In this document: positions 25,867 through 35,400 of the stretch, piece after piece
How the letters are laid out: the number at the start of each line of letters is the position of its first letter
Position numbering within the stretch: the first letter of the stretch is position 1
Source: Streptomyces calvus
GTDB taxonomy: Bacteria; Actinomycetota; Actinomycetes; Streptomycetales; Streptomycetaceae
Reading direction: 5' to 3'
DNA length: 64,000 bases
NCBI RefSeq assembly: GCF_006782915.1
Contig: NZ_VCNP01000054.1
Coordinates: forward strand, 1-64,000
Notes under the pieces: generated by a model
What the model was told of the DNA's origin: nothing
The model's database searches: none
Seen by the model: the letters and a program-made list of their open reading frames with translations, nothing else
Translations under genes and position numbers: made by a program

Positions 25867-26349
25867 ATGTCGGAAACCACCGCTCCCGCCGCGACCACCG
25901 CGTCTGCCGCCGCCCGTTCTGCCCGCTCCGCCCGTACCAGCGTCGCCGGGGCCGCGACGGTCCGCGGGAGACGTGCCCGGGTCGCGCTGCGCGCACTCCA
26001 GGTGCTGCTCGCGCTCTTCTACGCGATCCCGAGCGCGCTGCCGAAGCTGATCGCGCACTCCTCGGCCGCCAAGACCTTCGACGAGATGGGCTGGGGCAGC
26101 ACGGGGATGTACGCCATCGGGCTGCTGGAACTCGCCGGGGCGGTCGGGCTGTTGGTCCCCGTCCTGCAGTCGGCCGCCGCGACGGGGCTGGCCGCGCTGA
26201 TGGTGGGGGCGTTCGTCGTGCAGATCACCGTGCTCGACGGTCAGTACGCGGCGACACCACTGATCCTGGTCGTGCCGCTCGCCTACATCGCCTGGGCGCG
26301 GCGGAGCCACAACGCGGACCTGCTGCGCCTCCTGCGTCGCCGCGGCTGA
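25867..26349 (+). CDS. DoxX-like membrane protein
   Basis: A 160-residue protein with a Thr/Ala/Arg-rich N-terminus of about 40 residues and four hydrophobic helices in the DoxX arrangement (LQVLLALFYAIPSALPKLI, GMYAIGLLELAGAVGLLVP, ATGLAALMVGAFVVQITV, PLILVVPLAYIAWA). DoxX-type proteins take part in redox or thiosulfate chemistry or in membrane redox complexes; the role here is unknown. AGGAG precedes the ATG at good distance. Confidence 0.85.
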   Translation: MSETTAPAATTASAAARSARSARTSVAGAATVRGRRARVALRALQVLLALFYAIPSALPKLIAHSSAAKTFDEMGWGSTGMYAIGLLELAGAVGLLVPVLQSAAATGLAALMVGAFVVQITVLDGQYAATPLILVVPLAYIAWARRSHNADLLRLLRRRG

Positions 26350-26564
26350 CGGCCCCTCCGGCGCGGATCACGGAGCCGGACGGGAGCGGCGCCGTCCGTC
26401 TCCACCCGTCCCTTCGTCCCGCCGTCCGCGCGCCCGTGTCGCTCTCGCACCACTGCCCGGCCGGGATCGCGCGGCGCCCCGAGCACGGTCCCGCACCCGG
26501 CCGACCGGGACGGTGCGGCCGGGTCCCGCAGCGGTGCGCTGCCGGACTGCGCCGACAGCATGCG

Positions 26565-27476
26565 TCAGGGGCGCGCCGCGCCGCCGCCACCGCGCGACGT
26601 ACGGCCGCCCTTGGCAGCCCGGCCACCGCCCGCACCGCCACCGCCGCCACGGCCCGCACCGCCACCGCCGCCACGGCCTCCGGCCGTCCGGCGGCCACCG
26701 GACGCGCCCCGGCCGCCGGAACGACCGGACGCGGCGCCCGGCTCACCGGGCCCACCGGCCCCGCCGGCCCCACCGAGTCCGCCCGGTCCGCCGAAGCCGC
26801 CGAGCCCGCCCAGTCCACGCAGGCGTTCCATCTCACGCCGGTCGCGCTTGGTCGGGCGGCCCGTGCCGCGGTCGCGGACACCGGCCGGAGCGACGGCCTC
26901 GCGCGGCGGAGGCGGCGGCGAGTTGTCGATGTAGCACTGGGCGGCCACCGGGGCACCGACCCGCTTGCGGATCAGCCGCTTCACCACGACGATCCGCTCC
27001 CGGTTCTCGTGCCGCAGGCGCACCTCGTCACCGACGCGCACGGAGTGCGCGGGCTTGACCCGCTCGCCGTTGAGACGCACATGACCGCCCCGGCAGGCGG
27101 CGGCGCCCAGGGAACGCGTCTTGACCAGACGCACCGACCAGATCCAGCTGTCGATGCGGACGGACTCGCCGGGCTGCGGCCCGGCCGCCTCGGCGGCGGC
27201 CACGGCCGCGGCGGTCTTCGGATCCACCACCGCGGACGCCGCATCCCCGGCGCCCCCGCCCGCACCCCGCGCGGACGCCGCCTCCTCGGCGTGCCCGTCG
27301 GCACCCCGCGCGGACGCCTCACCCGCGGCGTGCCCGTCGGCCTCCCGCGTAGACGCCGTATCCCCGGCGTCCTCGGCCGGACCCCGCACGAATGCGGCGT
27401 CCCCGGTCGGCCGCGTCGCGTCCGCCGCATCCCGGGCCCCGCCCGTCCTGTCCCTGTCGGCACCCTCGGTCACCAT
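26565..27476 (-). CDS. S4-domain RNA-binding protein with repetitive tails
   Basis: A 303-residue protein whose central part (about 103-190) is an S4 RNA-binding domain of the Hsp15 type: IDSWIWSVRLVKTRSLGAAACRGGHVRLNGERVKP, then VGDEVRLRHENRERIVVVKRL. Hsp15 in E. coli binds stalled 50S subunits carrying nascent chains. The N-terminal 100 residues contain about four degenerate 13-residue repeats (ADGHAEEAASARG and relatives). The C-terminal 75 residues are almost purely Gly with Arg, like RGG tails of RNA-binding proteins. Related proteins I know of are shorter. The start ATG 27476 is the only reasonable one unless translation begins inside the repeat. Confidence 0.85.
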   Translation of the reverse strand: MVTEGADRDRTGGARDAADATRPTGDAAFVRGPAEDAGDTASTREADGHAAGEASARGADGHAEEAASARGAGGGAGDAASAVVDPKTAAAVAAAEAAGPQPGESVRIDSWIWSVRLVKTRSLGAAACRGGHVRLNGERVKPAHSVRVGDEVRLRHENRERIVVVKRLIRKRVGAPVAAQCYIDNSPPPPPREAVAPAGVRDRGTGRPTKRDRREMERLRGLGGLGGFGGPGGLGGAGGAGGPGEPGAASGRSGGRGASGGRRTAGGRGGGGGAGRGGGGGAGGGRAAKGGRTSRGGGGAARP

Positions 27477-27625
27477 GGTTCCGACCTTAGCCCGACCGCC
27501 GCGCCGGCCGTACGGGGATTTCCGCGCGGCCGGCTGGCCGCGGGCCCCGAGACCTGCGGCACCGTCACCGCACCCACCGCTCTCACCGCTCTCACCGCAC
27601 CCACCGCTCCCGCCGCTCGACGGCC

Positions 27626-27631
27626 TACCGT
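27626..27631 (+). promoter_or_regulatory. Putative -10 (TACCGT) of the uracil-DNA glycosylase gene
   Basis: TACCGT ends six bases before the ATG at 27638, the leaderless-type spacing. The six bases GGAGCC could alternatively serve as a very short-spaced ribosome site. Confidence 0.45.
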
Positions 27632-27637
27632 GGAGCC

Positions 27638-28354
27638 ATGGACACCAGCGGCCTCGCCCGGCTCGACCGGCGCATCGCGGACTGCCGCGCCTGCCCCCGG
27701 CTGGTGGACTGGCGCGAGGAGGTCGCCCGTACCCGGCGTGCCGCGTTCGCGGACTGGACGTACTGGGGCCGGCCGGTGCCCGGGTTCGGGCCGCCGGACG
27801 CCCGGCTGCTGATCGTCGGTCTGGCGCCCGCGGCGCACGGCGGCAACCGCACCGGCCGGATGTTCACCGGCGACCGCTCCGGTGACGTGCTGTACCAGGC
27901 GCTGTACGACGTGGGGCTCGCCTCGCAGCCGACGTCCGTGCACGCCGGGGACGGCCTGGAACTGTACGGGGTGCGCGTCACCTCGCCGGTACACTGCGCC
28001 CCGCCCGCCAACAAGCCCACCCCCGCAGAACGCGACGCCTGCCGGCCCTGGCTGGTGCAGGAACTGCACCTGCTGCGGCCGACGGTGCGCGCCGCGCTGG
28101 TCCTCGGCGCCTTCGGCTGGCAGGCCGCGCTGCCCGCGTTCGCCGAGGCCGGCTGGACCGTCCCGCGGCCCCGGCCCGCCTTCGCGCACGGCGCCCGGGT
28201 CACCCTGGACGCCGCCGACGGCCCCGGCCTGCACCTCTTCGGCTGCTTCCACGTCAGCCAGCGCAACACCTTCACCGGCCGGCTCACCCCCGGGATGCTC
28301 CGGGAGGTCCTGCGCACCGCGGCCGGGGCGGCCGGGCTGCCCGTGCGGAATTGA
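27638..28354 (+). CDS. Family 5 uracil-DNA glycosylase (UdgB type)
   Basis: A 238-residue base-excision repair enzyme that removes uracil, and in this family also other deaminated bases. The active-site motif GLAPAAHGGNRTGR is that of family 5, which lacks the catalytic Asp of family 1. The second motif is CFHVSQRN. Cysteines at 17 and 20 (CRACPR) together with later Cys residues (SPVHCAPP, CFHVS) fit the four ligands of the family's 4Fe-4S cluster. The start is ATG 27638. It is divergent from the S4 gene. Confidence 0.92.
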   Translation: MDTSGLARLDRRIADCRACPRLVDWREEVARTRRAAFADWTYWGRPVPGFGPPDARLLIVGLAPAAHGGNRTGRMFTGDRSGDVLYQALYDVGLASQPTSVHAGDGLELYGVRVTSPVHCAPPANKPTPAERDACRPWLVQELHLLRPTVRAALVLGAFGWQAALPAFAEAGWTVPRPRPAFAHGARVTLDAADGPGLHLFGCFHVSQRNTFTGRLTPGMLREVLRTAAGAAGLPVRN

Positions 28355-28379
28355 GATGAAACCTCCGGGCCGAGGACGT

Positions 28380-28385
28380 TACGGT
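28380..28385 (+). promoter_or_regulatory. Putative -10 (TACGGT) of the prolyl iminopeptidase gene
   Basis: TACGGT ends six bases before the ATG at 28392 and there is no ribosome-binding word between them, so the message is probably leaderless. Confidence 0.5.
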
Positions 28386-28391
28386 GCCCCG

Positions 28392-29354
28392 ATGGGCCTG
28401 TATCCGGAGATCGAACCGTACGACCGCGGCATGCTCGACGTGGGGGACGGCAACCGCGTCTACTGGGAGACGTGCGGAAACCCGCGGGGCAAGCCGGCGG
28501 TGGTGCTGCACGGCGGCCCCGGAAGCGGCCTGCGCCCCAACTACCGGCGCTACTTCGATCCCACCGCGTACCGCGTCGTACTGCTGGACCAGCGCGGCGC
28601 CGGACGGTCGACCCCTCCCGCGAGCGACCCCGCCACCGACATGAGCGTCAACACGACCGCCCACGTCATGGCGGACCTGGAGCGGCTGCGCGCCCACCTC
28701 GGCATCGACCGGTGGCTGGTGTGGGGCCTGTCGTGGGGCTCGATCCTGGGCCTTCGGTACGCGCAGACGCATCCCGGGGTCGTCTCCGAGCTGGTGCTGA
28801 CCGCCGTCGCCACCGGCTCCAACCCCGAGGTCGCCCTGCTGACCCGCGGACTGGGCACCGTCTTCCCGGAGCCGTACGCGCGGTTCCTCGCCGGATTGCC
28901 CGCCGGTGAGCGCGACGGCAACGTGGCCGCCGCGTACAACCGGCTGCTGGAGTCGCCCGACCCGCAGGTGCGGGAACGCGCCGCGCGGGCCTGGACCGAC
29001 TGGGAGACGGCGACGATCCCCGCGCCGCCGGGCTCGGTCGCCCGGTTCCAGGACCCGGAGTTCCGCAGGGGCTTCGCGCGGACCGTCACCCACTACTGGG
29101 GCAACGACCACTTCCTCGGCGACGGCAACGACGACGGCGTGGTCCTGCGGGACGCCCACCTTCTCAAGGGCATTCCCGGCACGCTGGTGCAGGGCAGCCT
29201 CGACTTCGGCAACCTCCTCGGCATCGTCTGGCGGCTCCACCACGCCTGGCCGGACAGCGAGTTGGTGATCGTCGACGAGGCCGGCCACGACGCCGGAGCG
29301 GTCGGCGACGAGGCGCTGGTGGCGGCGACGGACCGGTACGCGCGCCGCGTCTGA
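28392..29354 (+). CDS. pip: Prolyl iminopeptidase
   Basis: A 320-residue alpha/beta hydrolase of peptidase family S33 that releases N-terminal proline from peptides. The family segments are all present: LHGGPGSG (oxyanion hole), LLDQRGAGRSTP, the nucleophile elbow GLSWGS (the usual form is GGSWGS), and the catalytic Asp and His regions (LVQGSLDF and VDEAGHDAG). The protein has no signal peptide, so it is cytoplasmic. The start ATG gives the normal N-terminus (LYPEIEPYDRGMLDVGDG). The segment RSxPxA and helical cap HYWGNDHFL also fit the family. Confidence 0.93.
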   Translation: MGLYPEIEPYDRGMLDVGDGNRVYWETCGNPRGKPAVVLHGGPGSGLRPNYRRYFDPTAYRVVLLDQRGAGRSTPPASDPATDMSVNTTAHVMADLERLRAHLGIDRWLVWGLSWGSILGLRYAQTHPGVVSELVLTAVATGSNPEVALLTRGLGTVFPEPYARFLAGLPAGERDGNVAAAYNRLLESPDPQVRERAARAWTDWETATIPAPPGSVARFQDPEFRRGFARTVTHYWGNDHFLGDGNDDGVVLRDAHLLKGIPGTLVQGSLDFGNLLGIVWRLHHAWPDSELVIVDEAGHDAGAVGDEALVAATDRYARRV

Positions 29355-29544
29355 GAGGGCCTCTGCGGCCGCCACTCGTACCGCACGTCGGGCCCCGCTG
29401 CCGCTGCCGCTGCGCGCCGCCCGCACAGGAGCCGGCGCGGCGATCGGACGTGGCCGGTTCGGCTCCGGTGAAGACACCGAACCGGTGCGGTGCGTGCGGT
29501 TCGTGTTCCATACTGATCGCCTCGGCCGAAGCGGAGGTTGTCCG

Positions 29545-30207
29545 GTGGCGTACCGGTTCTACCTGTACATCAGCGACGTCAAGGTCGACATGCTGCTGTC
29601 ACAGCTCGACCCGTCGTCCACCGGTACGCGCACGACCGAGGTCGGAGTCGACTTGAAGGTCGTCAACGGCAGGCGGAGCGTGGAGACTTCTCCCGACACG
29701 GATCCCGTGAGCCGGCTGGACAGGGTCCTGAAGCGGCTGGAGAAGGACGGCGCCATCGGGACGCTGGAGGAGCCCGGGCCGTTCTTCCGGGGCCGGCTGC
29801 CGATGCGTTGGGGCGCGCCGGCGCACGGCGACGACATGTCGCTGGTGTTCTTCGGCGCCCGCGCCGGCCGCACGGTCGTCGGCCTGGGCGGCTCCACCCG
29901 GCACGTTCTGGGCTCCTCGGCCGACGCGGCGGACGGCCCGCCCCTCACGCGGTCACTGCTCCCGTCCCTGCTGGACGGTCTGCGCCTGGACCCCCGCATC
30001 GCGGCCCTGTTCACCGCCACCGACCCGTCCCCCGACCCGGACGGCCTCGCCCTGCGGGCGGTGCGCGAGGCCACGGACGGGCTGCAAGGACCGGCGCAGA
30101 CGGTGGAGTTCGTCGCCAAGCGGCTGCTGCACGGTCCGGATCCCGAAGCGGGCGACGGATCGGCCGTACTGCTGGGCTCACCGCTGTACGTGGCCCTCGC
30201 GGACTGA
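29545..30207 (+). CDS. Uncharacterised actinobacterial protein, DUF7019-like
   Basis: A 220-residue protein that begins AYRFYLYISDVKVDMLLSQLDP, an N-terminus I associate with actinobacterial proteins of the DUF7019/SAVMC3_10250 type found beside signalling genes; that link is from memory and tentative. The GTG start at 29545 has GGAGG seven bases upstream. There is no membrane segment or known catalytic motif. It is the first gene of a compact four-gene unit, ending 12 bases before the FHA-kinase gene, so a shared role in that signalling locus is likely. The position suggests a sensor, regulator or kinase substrate. Confidence 0.75.
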   Translation: MAYRFYLYISDVKVDMLLSQLDPSSTGTRTTEVGVDLKVVNGRRSVETSPDTDPVSRLDRVLKRLEKDGAIGTLEEPGPFFRGRLPMRWGAPAHGDDMSLVFFGARAGRTVVGLGGSTRHVLGSSADAADGPPLTRSLLPSLLDGLRLDPRIAALFTATDPSPDPDGLALRAVREATDGLQGPAQTVEFVAKRLLHGPDPEAGDGSAVLLGSPLYVALAD

Positions 30208-30219
30208 GGCCGGCGGACC

Positions 30220-31734
30220 GTGGGGGAGGCGGTGCGGCTGGAGGCGACGGGCACGATCGTGCCGGCACGCACGTTCGTCTTCCGAGGGCCGGCCGCGTTG
30301 CTGGTGGGCCGGGCGGAGGACTGCGACCTGCGGGTACCGGCCGACGACCGGCGGGTCTCGCGCCACCACTGCGCGTTCGACATCGACCCGCCCGCGGTAC
30401 GGCTGCGCGACCTCGGCAGCCGCAACGGCACGTTCGTCAACGGCGTCAGGCTCGCACCGACACCGACACCGACACCGGTACAGACACCGATACCGGCACC
30501 GGCATCGACACCGGCACCGGCATCGACACCGTTCGCGTCCCGGCCGTACGAGCTGGCCGACGGTGACGAGGTGCGCCTCGGCGGCGTGGTGGTCGCGGTC
30601 TCCACCGGTGCCGGTCACCGGAGACCGGACGGACACCCGCGCCCGGCCGGTGACGCACGGATCGGTGACTACAGCCTCGTCCGCGAACTCGGGCGCGGGG
30701 CCCAGGGCGCCGTCCACCTGGCGCGGCACGGGCCCTCCGGCGAGTTGCGCGCGCTGAAGGTGCTCCGGCCCGATGCCGTCCTCCGCCCGGAGCTGGTGCA
30801 CGGCTTCCTGCGGGAGATCAACATCACCAGGACCCTGCGCCACCCGCGTCTCGTCGCGTTCCACGAGGCCGGTTCCACCGGTACGCGGTTCTTCCTGGCC
30901 TGCGAGTACTGCGACGGCGGAAGCCTGGCCCGGCGCGTGGCGGAACGGGGCGGCCCGCTCGCGCCCGAGGAGGCGGTGGCCCTGATCCTCCAGGTCCTCG
31001 ACGGCCTGGCGTACCTGCACGGCCGCCACGCCCTCGAAGCCGCCACGGACACTGCGCCGGAAGCCACGGACACTGCCACCGAAGCCGCCACGGACACTGC
31101 CACCGGAGCCGTCGGCGACTCCGCGACCACCGGAGCCGCCAGCGACTCCGCGACCATCGAAGCCGTCGGCGACTCCGCGACCGGAGCCCTCGCCGCCGCG
31201 GCGGCCGAAGCCGTCACGGAAGCCGTCCCCTCTGCCGCCGGCTCTGCCTCCGGCCCGGCACCGGCAGGCACGGACCGGCTCGTGCACCGGGACGTCAAGC
31301 CGCAGAACATCCTCCTGACCGGCCCCCGCACCGAACCGCAAGTGAAGATCGCGGACTTCGGCCTGGCCAAGGCCTTCGAGCGGGCGGGCCTGTCCGGATA
31401 CACGTCGACCGGCGCCCTGGGCGGCAGCGTCGCCTTCATGCCCCGGTCGCAGATCGTCAACTACAAGTACGCGGCGCCGCCGGTCGACGTGTGGGCCGCG
31501 GCGGCATGCCTGTACTGGACGCTCACCGGCGCCACACCCCGTGACTTCCCGGACGGCGCCGACCCGGTCGGCGTGGTCCTGCGCGAGCCCGTGGTGCCGG
31601 TCCTGCGCAGAACGCGCACCCTTCCGGTCCGGCTCGCCGGACTGATCGACAGCGTCCTGGCCGACGGGGATGCGGGCGGCCGGACCGTCCCGTCGGCGCT
31701 GGAGTTCGGGCGGGCCCTGAGGGAGGCGATGTGA
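30220..31734 (+). CDS. FHA-domain serine/threonine protein kinase with repeat insertions
   Basis: A 504-residue fusion. The FHA domain (about 1-128) would bind phosphothreonine; it shows LVGRAEDCDL, SRHHCAF and GSRNGTFVNG. The kinase domain (about 148-500) has the ATP-site Lys in ALKVL (180), HRDVKPQN (356-363) and DFG (379-381), so it looks active. Two low-complexity insertions are in-frame: a Thr/Pro repeat (79-107) within the FHA fold, and about 80 residues of Ala/Thr/Asp repeats (271-351) between the helix before the catalytic loop and HRD. There is no transmembrane helix. It starts with GTG 30220 and overlaps the next gene as GTGA. Confidence 0.88.
   Translation: MGEAVRLEATGTIVPARTFVFRGPAALLVGRAEDCDLRVPADDRRVSRHHCAFDIDPPAVRLRDLGSRNGTFVNGVRLAPTPTPTPVQTPIPAPASTPAPASTPFASRPYELADGDEVRLGGVVVAVSTGAGHRRPDGHPRPAGDARIGDYSLVRELGRGAQGAVHLARHGPSGELRALKVLRPDAVLRPELVHGFLREINITRTLRHPRLVAFHEAGSTGTRFFLACEYCDGGSLARRVAERGGPLAPEEAVALILQVLDGLAYLHGRHALEAATDTAPEATDTATEAATDTATGAVGDSATTGAASDSATIEAVGDSATGALAAAAAEAVTEAVPSAAGSASGPAPAGTDRLVHRDVKPQNILLTGPRTEPQVKIADFGLAKAFERAGLSGYTSTGALGGSVAFMPRSQIVNYKYAAPPVDVWAAAACLYWTLTGATPRDFPDGADPVGVVLREPVVPVLRRTRTLPVRLAGLIDSVLADGDAGGRTVPSALEFGRALREAM
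30454..30540 (+). repeat. Thr/Pro-coding repeat inside the FHA domain
   Basis: Tandem CCGACA/CCGGCA hexamers and longer periods encode TPTPTPVQTPIPAPASTPAP. The insertion separates the last conserved FHA segments (TFVNG and ADGDEVRLG). Confidence 0.8.
31030..31272 (+). repeat. Ala/Thr/Asp-coding repeat inside the kinase catalytic region
   Basis: Degenerate repeats of about 24-33 bases encode TDTATEA and GDSATTGA type units. They replace the two or three residues that normally connect YLH to the HRD motif. Confidence 0.8.
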
Positions 31735-32468
31735 GACGGTCGGTGACGGGACCCTACGCGCGGTTGCACACCCGCATCACGGGCGGGCCGCCCGGGACCG
31801 GTGTCCCGCTCGGCAGCCTTCCGCTGCCCGCGCGTCTGACGCCGATGTTCGAGGGCGTGTCCGCGGAGATGCCGCTGCTGCGGGCGGGCGCACTGGTGTG
31901 GCCGGCGATGAACGAGGTGCCGGAGCACCGTTACGGGCGGGTGGTGGCCGCCCAGCTGGCCGACCTCGCGATCCGCAGGCACCTGTGGCTCAGCTACGGG
32001 AGCGAGTACGCAGGGCCGTCCGGACTGGTCGTCTCCCGGCATCCCGACGCCCCCGAGCCGACGGTGCCCGAGGAGGCCCTGCTGCTGGACGTCGTCCTCG
32101 GCCGCGCGCAGAGCGTCCGGCTGGCCGGCCGTACCGACGGACGGTCCTGGGACCGGCTCACCGAACTGATCCACCGGCGGATGAAGGCGGACGGCCTCGC
32201 CTGGAACCGGTGGGACCGGCACCGCACGCGGCGCCTGCTGCTGCGGATGCGGCGGTGGATGCGCGCGTACGCGGCACAGGACCTGCCCTGGGAGGCGGAT
32301 CCCCGCCTGCACCTGGCCGGCTACCCGTACGCCGTGCTCTTCAACATCGAGAACGGGCCCGGCTCCTGGCCGACACCGCCCGACGACGACGTCTACCTGC
32401 CCTCGCTGCTGCCCGTGGCCTGCACCATGGCGATCAACGGCCTGCCGCCGCCGGGAGAGCGCGGATGA
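31731..32468 (+). CDS. Hypothetical protein of the kinase locus
   Basis: I do not recognise this 245-residue protein. It starts with GTG 31731 overlapping the FHA-kinase stop (GTGA) and ends overlapping the next kinase start (ATGA), so it must be translated with them. It has a basic helical middle (RRLLLRMRRWMRAYAA) and conserved-looking Trp-rich segments (LAWNRWDRH, GSWPTPPDDDVYLPSLLPVACTMAING). There is no signal peptide or membrane segment. Being encoded between two kinases suggests an adaptor or substrate. Confidence 0.75.
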   Translation: MRRSVTGPYARLHTRITGGPPGTGVPLGSLPLPARLTPMFEGVSAEMPLLRAGALVWPAMNEVPEHRYGRVVAAQLADLAIRRHLWLSYGSEYAGPSGLVVSRHPDAPEPTVPEEALLLDVVLGRAQSVRLAGRTDGRSWDRLTELIHRRMKADGLAWNRWDRHRTRRLLLRMRRWMRAYAAQDLPWEADPRLHLAGYPYAVLFNIENGPGSWPTPPDDDVYLPSLLPVACTMAINGLPPPGERG

Positions 32469-35400
32469 CCGGGTACGGCGGACACGACGACGGGGCCACC
32501 CTCGACGCCACCGGCCCGGCGCCCTCCCCGGCGGGCCCGCCGGTCGAATGGCCCGTCGGCACACGCCTGCTGGACACCTACGAGATCACCGGCGAGCCAC
32601 GCAGCGGCGGCATGGGCGTCGTCTACCCGGCCCGGCACCTGGACTGGGGCACAGCCGTCGCCGTCAAGAGCCCCCAGCGGCACCTGCTCAGCCGCCCGGC
32701 CGACCGGGAGAGCTTCGTGCAGGAGGCCCGGACCTGGGTCGACCTCGGTCTGCACCCGCACATCTGCGCCTGCCACTACGTACGCACCGTGGACGACTTC
32801 CCCCGGGTGTTCGCCGAGTACGTGGAGGGAGGCAGCCTCGACGACCGGATGCGGGTCGAGGACCCGCCGCTGTACCGGGGCGAGGAGCCGGACGTCCTCG
32901 CCCGGATCCTGGACATCGCGGTGCAGACGGCCTGGGGCCTGGAGTACGCCCACGCCCGGGGAGTGGTCCACCGGGACGTGAAGCCGGGCAACGTCCTCGT
33001 CGGTGACGACGGGCAGGTCAGGGTCGCCGACTTCGGGCTGGCGCAGGCCCCCGGCGCGCACCGCGGCACCCCGCGCTACCGCTCGCCGGAACAGGCCGCC
33101 GGACGTGCCACCGGCCCCGCCACGGACCTGTGGAGCTTCGCGGCCGCCGTGCTGGAGATGTTCACCGGCGGAGGACCCTGGCTCGACGGGGCCGCAGCCG
33201 CGGACGCCCTCGCCGACTACCGCGCCACCGGCGGACGCTGGGCCCGTGTGTGGCCCGTACCCGACCGGCTCGCCGGCCTGCTGGCACGCTGCCTGGCCCA
33301 CGCACCCGAGGACCGGCCTGCGGGCATGGCGGAGGTCGCCGCCGAGCTGACCGCCGTGCACGAGGAGCTGACCGGGCGCCGCTACCCGCGACAGCGGCCG
33401 GCCGCCGCCCGGCTGCGCGCCGACGAGCTGAACAACCGGGCACTGTCCCTCCGCGACCTGCGGCGGGCCGGGGACGCCGAGGTGCTGCGGCTGCTGCGCC
33501 GGGCCCTGGAGGTCGACCCGCGGCACCCCGAGGCCTCCTACAACCTGGGGGTGCTGCGCTGGCGCGCGGGCGAGATCACCGCCGACGACGTGCTGCGCGA
33601 ACTGCGGTCGGCGCTGCCCGGCGACACCGGCCGCGCGAGCACCGAACGCCACGAGCGGGTACGGCGGCTGACGGCGCTCGTCGACGCCGAACGCGGTGCG
33701 ACGGTCCCGGCGGTCACCATCCCCGTCGTCGGCACCACCAGGGTCGCCGTGATGCGCACGCTGCCCGACGGCCGGCACGTGCTGACCGGCCACGACGACG
33801 GGCGGCTCACCCTGCACGAGACGGCCACCGGACGCCTGGTGCGCACCCTCGGCGGCCACGCACCGCACCAGGTGAACGCGGTGCACGTCTCCGCGGACGG
33901 GCGGTACGCCGTCAGCACCGGAACGGACCGTGCGGTCAGGCTGTGGGATCTGAGCAGCGGCGCCTGCCTGCGCGGCAGGAAACGCCGGGGACCCGCCGCC
34001 CGGGTCACCGTGGCTCCCGACATCCGGGTGATGGCGTTGCACCGCTTGTCCGACCAGCCGGACCGCATCCGCATCTGGCGGCTCGACGGCCGCCGCCGCC
34101 CGTACGTCGTCCGGGCCGCCGCCGAGGTGACGGCGGGCCCCCTGTTCCTGGACGAGTGCACGGTGCTGATCGCCGAGTCGGGCGGTGACGTGGGGGTGTG
34201 GGACTGGCCGCACGGCCGGCGGCTGGGCACCTTGCGCGGCCACAGCCGTTCGGTGGTGCTGATGGCCGCGGACCGGGCCGGCCGGCGGGTGATCACCGCC
34301 GCCGCCGACGACGAGGATCTCACCGTCCGGGTCTTGGACGTCCGCACCGGGCGCTGCACGCACCGGCTCGAAGGACACACCGCCCCGGTCGGCGCGCTCG
34401 CCGTCGCGGCCGACGGCCGGCTGGCGCTGACCGGCGGCGACCACATGGCACGGCTGTGGGACCTGGACACCGGCGACTGCGTGCGCACGCTGGGCGGGCA
34501 CACGGGAATCGTCGACGGTGCCGCGTTCGCCGACGGCTCCGCGGACCTGGCGCTCACCACCGAACTCGGCGGCCCGGCCCGCGTGTGGGACCTCACCACC
34601 GGACGCTGCCTCAACGCCTTCGAGCAGGACGACGTGCCGGGCGTGTGGGCCGAACTCACCGCCGACGGGCGTTACCTGCTGCAGCCGGGCCGCCGGAAGG
34701 TCGTCGTGCACAGCCTGTGGCCGCGCCCCGGTGCCGTCGCACTCCAGGTCTGCCGTCCCCGCTCCGCCCTGGACGCCTCCGCGGGCGACGCGCGGGGGAC
34801 GGAACTGGTGGCGCGGGCGGCCCGGGAGCAGGAGCGCGGGAACACCGCAGCCGCGCTCGCCCTGCTGCGCGAGGCCCGGTCCCTGCCCGGGCACGAGCGC
34901 TCACCGGAGCTGATGGCCGCCTGGCGGCGCATGGCGCGCGACACCCGCCCGACCGGCCTGCGGGCGGCGTGGCACAGCCGCCGCCTGGACGGGGACGGCC
35001 GGGCCCTCACCGACGTCTGCGTCACCCCCGACGGCCGGTTCGTCCTGTCGAGCGGCCACACCGACGACACCGTCTGGGTGCGGGACCTGACCACCGGCCG
35101 CCGTGTCCGACGGCTCGCCGGGCACACCGGCACGGTGCTGGCGGTCCGCGTGACGCCCGACGGCCGGTACGCGGTGACCGGCGGCCGGGACCGCACCGCG
35201 CGCGTGTGGGACCTCACCGCGCCGGCCGCCGACCCGGACGGCCCCGCCGAGGGCCTGCCCGCCGACCCGGACGGCCCCGCCGAGGGCCTGCCCGCCGACC
35301 GTCACCGCACCCTCACCGGGCACACCGCCGCCGTCCTCGCCGTCTTCGTGACCCCCGACGGCCGACGCGTCGTGACCGGCGGCAGCGACAGCACGGTACG

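Noticed and set aside
31030..31272. Frameshift or fusion joint in the FHA-kinase
   Set aside because: Kinase motifs on both sides are in the same frame and complete, so the repeat is an in-frame insertion and not a break.
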